In this document: positions 32,391 to 44,300 of the stretch, piece by piece | How the letters are laid out: each line of letters starts with the position of its first letter | Position numbering within the stretch: position 1 is the first letter of the stretch | Origin: Selaginella moellendorffii | Lineage: Eukaryota; Streptophyta; Lycopodiopsida; Selaginellales; Selaginellaceae | Reading direction: 5' to 3' | Assembly: GCF_000143415.4 (NCBI RefSeq) | Contig: NW_003314281.1 | Location: forward strand, 546,833-610,832 | DNA length: 64,000 bases | Position numbers and translations under genes: made by a program | The notes under the pieces: model-generated | What the model was told of the DNA's origin: nothing | The model's database searches: none | The model's input: only the letters and a program-made list of their open reading frames with translations

Positions 32391-33899
32391 TTTGGAAGAT
32401 GAAAAGGTGATAACAATAAATTAGATGGAACAAAGTTGTGCAATTGTAAATTACTATAAAATTTTGAAACTCCCACAAAACTGCTAACAAAGTTGCTAAT
32501 AACCATGATTGAAATAAAACCCAAAACCATGGCGTAAACATCAATTGATTACAAAATCCCAATAAACCAATTATAACTTCATGTGCACTTGCCAAATGCT
32601 TAATCTAACCTCAAAGTTATAATTTTAAACCAAAGTAAAAAATTTTGAGAACCACTATAGTCTATGAAATGTTATTGCAACAAATAATATATCCCACATT
32701 TAAGTTTGCTAACCAATAATCCTTCGAGACCATTGTGAGTAAGACTTATGACCATAAGTAGAATTTGACTTTGCATCTTCCTTTCAATCAACATCCAAGG
32801 ATTATATTAACTTAAACTTATGACCTTTATATTTGTTTAGCACTGCACATGGGAGGTTGTATTCACTCCATTTATCTTTGACATCCTCTTTATCCCTTTA
32901 AAGGAAAAAAATGTTTTGAAACACTAGCTCCATTTAGACTCACTACATTCATTCTCACCTTATTATTTATATTTGACTTCACTTCACTATTGATTTTGTT
33001 TAGTCTCATTATATCAAAGTTGAATATTCCATTCAAACTCACTATGTTTGTCCTCATTCCACAATCCATATTATTTGTCTTTGCTCAATTACTGTATTTG
33101 TTTGTCCTCACTCTATTGTTGAGGCCAAACTCCCATCCATCCCCTCTACCCCCTCCTTCGAAAAAAATAAAATTGGAAAAGGAATTTATAGCAGCTAGCA
33201 ATGTAGAAGTAAGGAAATCAAAAGAAAGACATGTATTCAAAACTTAGAAAATAAAAACTTTTTATTATAAATTACTTTGGCAAGCATAATATAAGCAAAA
33301 TATTCATATCGCTCAACCTCGTCAACACATAATTCAACACTTGAGATAGGAAAATTAATAATAATATACATAAACTCTTCAACAGTAACAATAAAACAAA
33401 GGCTCTCAATAGCACTAACAAGTAGGAACACAATTTAAAATTCTTGCTAAAGTGACTCAACTGTTGGAATATAAAAATATTTAACACTAGAATTGATCAA
33501 AGACTCTGCTAACAAAAGTACAACTTCATGTACATACTTAACATCCAAATTAGTATAAGGAAGACATAAAACACTCAATTCAATATTGGGTTGAGAATGA
33601 AAATCATGAAAGTCACAAATAATCACCATGCTATGAAAAGAAAACACTACAGAGGAGGAAGAAATACTAAGAATATAAAAAGTTGGCTCAAGCCGAGAAA
33701 TAAAAAAAATGTTGAAAAAGAACTGAAAGTAAAGAGAAAAGATCAGATGACAAATTTAAGGATTGATACTACCTTCTGAAATCTCCACTATCAAAGCTAT
33801 CTTTATAATAATCAAGCTTGTCAAAATGATCTAGAATCCATTTGAGTTACACGAGTAACTTTGGTAGAGAGTCATTCGGGACATCTACTAACCCTTTAA

Positions 33900-34010
33900 A
33901 GGAAGCTCAGAAGTAACTTTGTTAAGATTTTTATTGACATAGGTGTTTCAGATAATTTTGTGGTTATAAACATAGTCCGGCAAGCTAAACTAATAGTGCA
34001 GTAGTTGGGT
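33900..34010 (+). mobile_element. Retropepsin remnant of a decayed LTR retroelement
   Basis: The plus-strand frame FVKIFIDIGVSDNFV with VRQAKL matches the retroelement protease pattern I-D-S/T-G-A-S/T-x-N-F-V, with the catalytic D-S-G read as D-I-G. The flanks have no long frame. It lies between the two direct repeats at 32262 and 34549 and on the opposite strand to the remnant at 24-25 kb, so it is a separate element. Confidence 0.45.
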
Positions 34011-34548
34011 GAACAAAGGATTATAGAGTTTGTTCAAGATATATATTATCTTCCCATAAACTTGATTTTTAAACATTCTCCAAGAATTGGGTTACATTAT
34101 TTATAACTTGCCAATTGATATGACAATCATGCTTCATATCAATGAGAGATAGCAAAACACCAAGAACAGAATAAATCATATGATCACATCTTATGAAAGT
34201 TGGAGACATTAACACACTAAAGATGGTATAACACCAATATAATCACACCCTATAGTACCAAAAAATTTAATCTAACAAGCAGCATTAATAGCATCAAGTG
34301 ATATATTCCTTGATCAATCATGGCGTGACATGGTAGAAAAAAAGAATGCAATGATGGTCAAAAGAAAGAGTAGATCTAAGTATAGTGATAACTAGAGTTC
34401 TAGATCTTGCAAAAGTTAATACAAATTTAGATATAAAAAAGAATGAAGAAATAAAAAAAAAAGTATAATCCCAAACACTAAAGCAAAATATTGCCAAAAA
34501 AATTTTACCCTTTAGAAATAAATTGCAATACCCCTCATCTTCACTAAT

Positions 34549-34700
34549 GTGAATGCTCAAGATATGGGAATAAATATATTAATTAGTGCTTATATACAAG
34601 AATTGATGGATTAGATTCAGTCTTAAATGGACAGTCTATATACTATAGTACTATAATTAATGTATTACCTAGCTAGTGTAATACATATATATACATACAT
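34549..34700 (+). repeat. Direct repeat, right member
   Basis: Partner of 32262-32390. Pieces shared in order are tgctcaagatatgg (tgcttaggatatgg in the partner), atggattagattcagtc, tatagtacta, tattacctagct and alternating TA. Together with the retropepsin remnant between them they could be the eroded ends of one element (inference). Confidence 0.5.
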
Positions 34701-35402
34701 ATATTTACAAACTTTACAAGTTTAATTTTTTTTATGTTCTTTCTTTACCATTGTTTGTAGCTTTCAACCAATTTCTAGAGCAATTATAAATCTTGGTGAG
34801 CTTAGTTGTTTGCTCTCAAGATTAAGCCCTTGCAGCAAGTAATGACAAAGTTCAAACACATTCATTATTTAGTTGTTGAAGTATAAATCCCTAATCTTCA
34901 TTGATAAATGTGAAAAGACCTTTGAGCTGTCCTCTTGCCACTACACAAGAAGCCCCTGATTCACATTGATCCATTTTAAGGCAAAATGCCATAAAATATA
35001 AGCCCACTAAATGGTTATTAGATTAACCACCACAAAACCATGTGAGAGTTCATATTTGGGATTGAATTGTTTAGGGTTTAAGTTGAAAAAATGAAGATTA
35101 ATTCATTATAGATAATATAGGTATATTCAATGCTATCCAATATATGACCCAAGCATATTCCTCAATTGTAATCCAGATTAAAACATGTAGTTAGCAATAA
35201 AAGGGAATATTCGTCTCCTAGGGTTAGTGCGATTTTAGGGCTTGTGGGCGCGAGGGCGAGGATGATGCGGAGGCTATGTTCAGGTTAGCTCCACAACTCC
35301 CTTGAAATCTTGTGACCGATTCGACGTAGGAGAAGCGAGAGAGCGGCGATCTCGCGCTTGTGACTCACTGGGAAGGGCTTTCTTCTACAGCGCAGGTCAG
35401 GA

Positions 35403-35951
35403 ATGGCAGCAGCGTGCGCCGCCAGGGAGGGATTGAGGCAAGCCTCCTCGTCCCGGAAGAAGCAAGCGATTGCGCTGAGCGACAGCGCGGCCAAGAGGAT
35501 CCGGCAATTGCTAGACTTGCGGAACAAAGATTACTTGCGCGTGGGTGTCAAGGTCCGGGGATGCAATGGCTACTCCTACACCATGAACTACGCAGGCAAG
35601 CCTCAGTCCTTTGCTTCTCTTCCTTTTCTTGCGAGAGAGAGAAAAGCTTATCTTCCTCTTGCAGATCAAGCCGAGCGCCACGATGAGCTCGTGGAGGACA
35701 AAGGCGTCAAGGTTTTGATCGACCCGCGAGCGCTGATGAAGATCATCGGCACCAAGATGGATTTCATCGAAGATCGTCTCAAGTAAGTTTGAAGTTCTTC
35801 CTGGACGAGAGAAAAGTTCCAAAGTTGTCAAGAAATCCCAGCTCCAATTCTGAGATCTCTCAATCCTCGCAGGTCGGAATTCGTGTTTCTAAATCCCAAC
35901 GCTACCGGCACTTGCGGCTGCGGTGAATCCTTCACGGCAAAGGAGAAGTAA
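35403..35951 (+). CDS. ISCA: A-type iron-sulfur cluster assembly protein (ISCA/HesB family), intact
   Basis: Three exons (35403-35595, 35665-35782, 35873-35951) total 390 nt and give 129 residues. The protein carries KKQAIALSDSAAKRIRQLLD, VKVRGCNGYSYTMNYA, ERHDELVEDKGVKVLIDPRA, IIGTKMDFIEDRL and EFVFLNPNATGTCGCGESFT. The three cluster-binding cysteines are present (R-G-C-N-G and C-G-C-G). The length equals the usual A-type carrier. It passes Fe-S clusters to target proteins, probably in mitochondria, judged by resemblance to Arabidopsis At2g16710. Intron 1 has a GC donor (GCAG|gcaagc) proven by frame, and the same donor is present in the pseudogene copies at 26.4 and 29.8 kb. The ATG at 35403 gives a short Ala/Arg-rich leader. 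Confidence 0.92.
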
Positions 35952-36565
35952 AAAAACGAGAAAAAAGACAATAACCGGACTGCGGCGCAGTTAAACTTTT
36001 TCTCTGTAAAGCAGGCTTAAAAATAGAGTAATCCGGATAAGAGCGGATAATAAATCTGGATAATGGCGCCGTACGTGCGCCGTACGAATTTGTGACCACC
36101 GGCTAAGTTTGGGACGACGGCCCAATGTTTAAGGCAGTCAAGTCCGGGGATTGAGGGGCGGGTTTCCATGAGGTGGAAGCTTCTCTCCTCTCATTCGTTT
36201 CTTCCTCTCTAGGTTTTTCTTCCTCCTCGCGCGCACGGCGCTGGCGTCATGCCGCGCGATCCCCACTCCTCGTCGTCACGCTAGATCGCATCGATTAGCC
36301 CTGACTTGACCGCCACCGCATCGATTCTTGCCTTGTTCTTGGCGCCGCCGCGTTTGATCGATCACGAGGTGAGCTGCGCGATGCTTTTCTTGCCCCGCAA
36401 TGCCGAAATCTGTGGAAATCTGTGCCTGATTTTAGGTTTGTATGGTATTTCTTGCCGCCAGGGACTGGGGGGAGGAGCTCGTGACAGGGCGGGAGTGGAG
36501 GACGAGGAATATCGCCGGCCGGGATTGGAATTGTGGATAGATTGCGACGCTATCGATACCGGGGG
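35952..36565 (+). promoter_or_regulatory. Hexokinase promoter and leader
   Basis: No gene. A CT-rich tract (cttctctcctctcattcgtt) at ~36180 is typical of a plant leader. A good donor (cacgag|gtgagc) near 36369 and acceptor-like ttttag at ~36435 or gtggatag at ~36540 suggest a 5'UTR intron (inference). Confidence 0.35.
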
Positions 36566-38593
<2,028 letters not shown>

Positions 38594-38754
38594 AATGAGG
38601 AGAGAATGAAATAAAAGGAGGGGGGAGTGCGCGGACGAAGAGAGGCAAGTTTGCCGCGATAATGCTGATAAATATACCCAGATTGTGGTGTATGCGTTAG
38701 CAAGGATCCTTCTCTGGTTTAACCGTAAATCTCCAGGTACAAGGTTATAATATA

Positions 38755-38945
38755 AAAGTTTTTGATATCTGTTAGTAAGTGCATTATGCAAAGATTACTT
38801 CAATCCAAAACTAGAAAGCATTGTCAATCAGAGAAACGACAAAGACCCAAAGATGGTTTCTGATTTGGAAACCCTTCACGTTCGCATTTTTCTTGTTCTT
38901 GTTCACAAATTTCCTGTATGTGGCTTATGATCTGTTCTGACAATG
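38755..38945 (-). pseudogene. Topoisomerase II fragment, parental orientation
   Basis: It matches the topoisomerase gene at ~45170-45435 with internal deletions: gatatctgttagtaag-gtgcattatg, gacaaagacccaaagatggt, gaaacccttcacgttcgcat and cctgtatgtggcttatgatc. It is in the same orientation as the parent. The frame contains stops, and the exon and intron edges are still side by side. Confidence 0.85.
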
Positions 38946-38954
38946 GAGCGTGAT

Positions 38955-39870
38955 AAGCTTTGAAGTTGATGTTGAAGAATTGAAGAAATGTACACCGAAG
39001 GATGTCTGGGAGAAGGACTTAGACTAGTGCTCCTCAGTTACATCCACAGGCTCAAAAGAGATAGAGGAAGAAAAGGAAGACGAGCGCCAAAGAAGGTGCT
39101 GTTATATTCAAGCTCGCTGCTTCTGGCCGAAAGCCTGCTGCGAAGGCAAAAACTGCAGACAAGGACAATGCTGTGAAGCTTACCAAAAGTATCATCCTGC
39201 AGAAGCAACTGCCGCGACGAAAGTTTCGAATGCTTCCAGGAAGGCAGCTAAACCAGTGTTTTTGTTATTGGTAGGAACAGGATAGCAGGGCAGAATGCTT
39301 CAACACAAGCTTACAGGATCGCTTTGCTGCTTACGCGAAAGGAAAATGACCACTAACAGGTAATATGGCTTGTTTTCTCTTTCCCTGGGGTTAATAAGTC
39401 GCTAAGCCTGAAATAAGACTTATGGAGGTTGTAAATAAGACTCCTTTAAGTGTTTGGAGGTGGGCAATGCACTTAAACATTCTGTTCTCCAGAGGACAAC
39501 TCCATGGAAGACGCTGTCAAGGAAGTGTTGCCGCCAACAAAGCCTAATGCTCCTAAAGCTGCTCAGGTCGCAAAGAATACCAAACCCTCCAAAGCATCAA
39601 AGCCACTGGAGATGTTGTGGCCCATGTCTCCCCGGTAAGGAAGGTGCGGGCTTCTCCAATTCAACAAGAAGAGTGGTTCCGTCATTCCAGCTCTCCATTG
39701 AGGCAGAGAGCCGAAGAGATGAGCGGCTCGCCCAGCTGTGGACTACATTGAGAGCAACACGGAGGAAGACAAGGCCAGACATCTCCCAAAGTGGTTTTCT
39801 TATTCTGTTCGTTGCTAACGAGTTGCTCTTAACTTTCTTTGTTAAGGTGGAAGAAAGGTTGTAATGAATT
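38955..39870 (+). pseudogene. Topoisomerase II C-terminal fragment, inverted
   Basis: It matches the C-terminal third of the topoisomerase gene (42320-41330) but on the plus strand: gttgaagaattgaagaaatg and gaaggatgtctgggagaagg (parent EELKKCTPKDLWEKD), ggccgaaagcctgctgcgaa, aacacaagcttacaggatcg, then the acidic tail region. Intron remnants are retained (tttttgttattggtag, catcctgcag), so it is a DNA-level copy and not a retrocopy. Frames are broken by many indels. Confidence 0.85.
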
Positions 39871-39974
39871 TATAGTATGTTTTGTATACGTATCTTTCTC
39901 TCAAGAAACATGAACCCTAAACTACAGAAATGTCTCACTTAGGGCTAGTTAACAATCAACGAGGGTTTTAGCTA

Positions 39975-40790
39975 ATGGCTATGGGGACCGTCTTGGAGAG
40001 CTTCTACGGGGTTTTGGATTTCGCGCTGTGGAGGATGGACTATAGGATCAAACGCCTGCTCAGGTATGCCTGTAAGGAAGCACGTCTCAGGCCGATCAAT
40101 GCCGTAACAGCACTGGCACCCAAGCCACTGGTGTTTTTCGAAGGCCAGATCGAGGAACTGAGTTACGAGGGCTATGCAGAGCCCAATCTCACCTACAACA
40201 ATTTTCGCCACTGGACTTTAACGGGTGTCCCGGACCTGGACGCCATCCGCCAAGAGGTGAAGCAGCAGCGCCAATACTACCATTACTATCAGCGCTATCC
40301 TCCATGGCCCACGTTCGTCGAGCACGCAAAGAGTTTGATCTGCCATCCTTGGCCCTCCAACCCCATTCTTGGCCCGGGGGCTATAGAGCTTTGCGACCAG
40401 TTCGCGTCGTGGGCGGAAATGGATCTGTTCGGCAGAGTTGAGGATGAGGAGTTGCATGCGCGGCTGCTGCTGGACGCGCGGATGCTTGTGCACAAGTGGC
40501 CAGAGTTCGTCATGATACACTTGACGCCGTTTCATCTTCTCGTGGATCCAGACAAGCTTGAGGGGGAGGATGTTGCTGTGCCGTCGGAAAACTATTTCAG
40601 CGAAGACTGCGAGGACTATGTAAGGGCTCTGCGAGAGGCAAAACAAGTTGCGGCAAATGGCGGCTTTTTAGGGTCTGACTTCTACTGGCCGCCATCAGGT
40701 GCCTTGGATTTGTTCAACTTCGAGGTGGGGCATCTTGAAAGCTTAGTAGAGTCTTACCGATTAGGATTAAGGTATGTAATGTGTTTTTGA
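39975..40790 (+). CDS. Unrecognised intronless protein, 271 aa
   Basis: An open frame from MAMGTVLESFYGVLDFALWR to YVMCF. It has no signal peptide, membrane segment or motif that I know. It is rich in aromatic residues, with PPWPTFVEHAKSLICHPWPS, a YYHYYQRYPPW stretch, DARMLVHKWPEFVMIHLTPF and an acidic SENYFSEDCEDYVRALREAK. Codon use is GC-rich and third-position balanced as in neighbouring genes, so it is probably real. The last codons may be replaced by a second exon: a donor TTAAG|gtatgt at 40771 and acceptor ttacag at 40831 would give a tail ending QPR and a stop at 40865. It lies next to the topoisomerase pseudogene; no other copy is in the window. Confidence 0.65.
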   Translation: MAMGTVLESFYGVLDFALWRMDYRIKRLLRYACKEARLRPINAVTALAPKPLVFFEGQIEELSYEGYAEPNLTYNNFRHWTLTGVPDLDAIRQEVKQQRQYYHYYQRYPPWPTFVEHAKSLICHPWPSNPILGPGAIELCDQFASWAEMDLFGRVEDEELHARLLLDARMLVHKWPEFVMIHLTPFHLLVDPDKLEGEDVAVPSENYFSEDCEDYVRALREAKQVAANGGFLGSDFYWPPSGALDLFNFEVGHLESLVESYRLGLRYVMCF

Positions 40791-40865
40791 TTTTCAGTTT
40801 CTTTTTTCCCACCTTTTTCCAATGTTTACAGGACCCAACAAAGCCAACGAATACAACCTCGCTAG

Positions 40866-41335
40866 AGAACTTGAGTTACTTTGGTTTTCGTTTCCAATCC
40901 TCTTTTTGAGAATTGAATGTGATAAATTAGTACATGAAAAACTACTTCCTATGCAAATAATAAGGATTTATAAAAACTTTTAGTAATTATTTTTATATCA
41001 ATGACAGATTGTATCTTAAGTTTGTGGAGCTGCATTTCTAAATTCAGGCCTTTCAGCTTAAGAAAAAATTAGGCCATTCAGCTTAAGAAAAAATTTGATG
41101 TGTAGAGGAGCCTTTTACACAAGAAAAAGGTGAAAAACATTATATGATCAATGACATGAAACAATTGTCTGGAACAAAACAATGCAGATATTACACAATC
41201 CATACGAGTCACAGTACCATGACACGACCTTTCTTCTGGAGCCTCCACCTTAACATAGAAAGTTAAAGAGCAGTACAGCAAACTCGTTAGCACCAAACGA
41301 GCAGAATGAGAAAACCGGGGAGGGGGAACCAGACT
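40866..41335. other. Intergenic, between convergent genes
   Basis: No gene is seen. AT-rich sequence includes a tandem duplication of ~30 nt near 41047-41093 (ttcagcttaagaaaaaatt twice). Confidence 0.5.
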
Positions 41336-44300
41336 TTACTCTGATCCTTCGTCCTCAAAGTCGGAGATGTCTTCGCTTGCGGCCTTGTCTTCCTCCGTGT
41401 CGCTCTCGATGTAGTGCACAGCCGGGCGAGCCGCTCGTCTCTTCGGCCTTGCTTGAGGAGCTGCTTCGACGTCGGAGTCGGCCTCTGCCTCGATGGACAG
41501 CTTTGCAAGCTGAGGAATGACGGAACCACTCTTCTTGTTGAATGGAGAAGCCCGCACCTTCCTTACTTTCGCATCAGGGGAGTCGTGGGCCGCAACATCT
41601 TCAGTGGCTTTTGATGCTTTGGAGGCTTTGGTATTCGCGCGCTTCTTTGCGACCGGAGCAGCTTTAGGAGCATTATGCTTTGTTGGCGGGGACACTTCCT
41701 TGACAGCGTCCTCCATGGAGTTGTCCTCTGGGGAACAGAATGTTTAAGTGCATTGCCAGGGAAAGAGAAAACAAAACATATTACCTGTTAGCGGTCCTTT
41801 TCCTTTCGCGTAAGCAGCAAGGCGATCCTGTAAGCTTGTGTTGAAGTATTCTTCCTCGCTGTCCAGTTCCTACCAATAACAAAAAACATTAAAGAAGGAA
41901 AAGAGCATTCTCGTGTCATACCACTGGTTTAGCTGCCTTCTTGGAAGCATTCGAAGCTTTCGTCGAGGCAGTCGCTTCTGCAGGATGATATTTTCAAGTT
42001 AGATTTCGCGCGTTCAATGACGGACTTACTTTTGGTAGGCTTCACGGCATTTTCCTTGTCTGCAGTTTTTGCCTTCGCAGCAGGCTTTCGGCCAGCAGCA
42101 GCGCGCTTGAATATAGCAGCACCTTCTTTGGCCATTTGCTTAAGTTCAAGCTCGTCTTCCTTTTCTTCCTCCATCTCTTGAGCCTGTGGATGCAACTGAT
42201 GAGCGTTTGCAACGAGGTGATTATAGCGTCATACCGTCAGTTGTTCGAGGAAGTTATCTAAGTCCTTCTCCCAGAGATCCTTCGGTGTACATTTCTTCAA
42301 TTCTTCAACATCACCTTCAAGCTTATCACGCTCGTTGCAGAGCTGCTGAACCTTCTCTAGAGTGAGCGTGCCAATTGGCATAGATAGAAGATACTCGTAA
42401 TCACCAGCACGAACTCCTTTATTCAGCTTTTCTTCGTCATCCGCTTCCACGTCAGAACCATCACCACCGACAACAGGCAAGTCCGAAGCTTTTGCCTTCT
42501 TAGGGAACGGAGTAAAGCCTTTGGTCTTTAGCTCGACTAGTAACTCGGCTCGCTTCCTGTTGTTTACAACAATTTCGCCTTTGACAACACCGAGAATAAA
42601 TCGGACTTTGTTGTCAAGCTTCAGTAGCTCGTATTGCAAATTCTCAACTTGCACTTCCTACAAAAGCTCGTCAATACACGATTACAAAGTTAAAAAATAT
42701 AAAAACCTTTCTTTTGACGTACAACTCCAAACGAATATGGTAGAAGTCTTCAAGAACTGTATCTTATGTCAAGGAAAAAGCAAATGCTAGAAACCATGCA
42801 TGCCAAAAGGATACTTTGTTCGGGCGTGTCATACTTTCGAATATGCCCGTCCTTATCAAAAAGATTCATGTTACTGGTGCTGATAGTGGTACTCAGCTTG
42901 AACTTTTTCGTGAGACCCTCTGCAAGAGCTTCAGCCATTTTTTCCTCGGATAAAGAAATTTCAAAGTGCACTCGCGTATCAGTGTTATGCTCCCTGTAGT
43001 CCTGAATGTTGAAAGCAAAACGTTAAAATACACTCGCGGGAGTTGAATGAGAGCATCACCTTAATAGAGGGTTCTTTGATTTTCTCTGTGCCACAAAGCA
43101 ACGCTTCAAGAAACTCCTTATAGTCTTGAGTCCACTTTCTAATGGGAAGCTCTAGCACACGTATAGTAGTCTCGTTGACTTGCTCTACGATGCCAGTCAC
43201 TGTATAGCTGACACCAGATTCTTTGCTTGCCGATTTCACTATCGTCCCCTGCACAAGAGGAAAAATGTAAGCACCACACGGTATTCTGCTGACGAAGACG
43301 ACCTTAAACCCCTTGTACCACGGATCCATTGGCTCCAGCGGCTCATCGCGCAAAAGATGCTTAAGGTTGGTAACGATATCTCGAGGATTGTAATTTGGCA
43401 CGAAAGTGCTCCACCCAGTGCCAATGCCTTCAGAGCCGTTGACAAGCACCATAGGAAGAATTGGTGCATACCTTTACAATTGATAGAAAATCTCAGCAAA
43501 ATATTTCAAAAGTCTAAAGAACTACGTACCAGAAGGGCTCGATCGACTGTCCATCCTCTCTCAGAAAATTCAGTAAAATGTCATCTGGTTTAGGAAATAT
43601 AGTACGTGTTAACGGAGTTAGAGACGTATAGATGTAACGCGCACTGGCATGGTCCTTTCCGCCCTGGATATGCATGCTTTCAATCAGTGCCAAACAAGAG
43701 AAAATAGGATTACCTGACTCCTTGTACCGAACTGTCCAATCGGAGCAAGGATATTGATGTTATTGCTACCGACGAAATTCTGAGCCATTCCTATGATAGT
43801 ACTCGCGAGACTTTGTTCTCCATGGTGATAAGCAGAATGCTCGGAGACATATCCAGAAAATTGCGCTACCTGCAAATATAAGGCAAAAGAATGCATTACA
43901 TCTTGAAACTAAATCATAACTTACCTTAGCTTGCGACGTAAAATTTCTTTTGAATGCAGCAAACAGAATCTTGCGCTGTCCGGGCTTCAATCCGTCCACC
44001 ATAGACGGGACAGACCTTGCCAAATCAGCCAACGAGAACAGGATTAATTCCTTATTGATGAAATCGCTGTACGTGATGACCCGCTGAGTTTGATCCAGAA
44101 ATGTCCCTGGCTGCATTCCCATGTCACAGAGTTAATAAATTATTCCTATATCATCAAGAATACGTACCTGGTACCCTCGCAGCCATATTTTTCTGGCTTC
44201 GGTTTTTTTCTTGCTAAATGCTAGCTCTATAGAGTCACCATCTTCATCATTGTCCCATGCGAAGTCCTTCTTGTGCTTGACCAGATCTCGAAAGTACTCC

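Larger units (their letters stand above)
31623..35220. other. AT-rich region without genes
   Basis: 3.6 kb of very AT-rich DNA with only short spurious frames. It holds a TA microsatellite (32352-32372), a pair of ~110-nt direct repeats, one retropepsin remnant (both listed separately) and, at its left end to ~32160, the upstream part of the duplicated toroid block. I see nothing else. Confidence 0.5.

Noticed and set aside
32344-32595. Minus-strand ORF MASAHEVIIGLLGFC as a membrane peptide gene
   Set aside because: The region is AT-rich, the frame runs into the TA microsatellite, and no homology or gene context supports it.
38955-39870. Retrocopy (processed pseudogene) of topoisomerase II
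   Set aside because: Intron 3' ends and intron bodies are partly retained, so it derives from genomic DNA.
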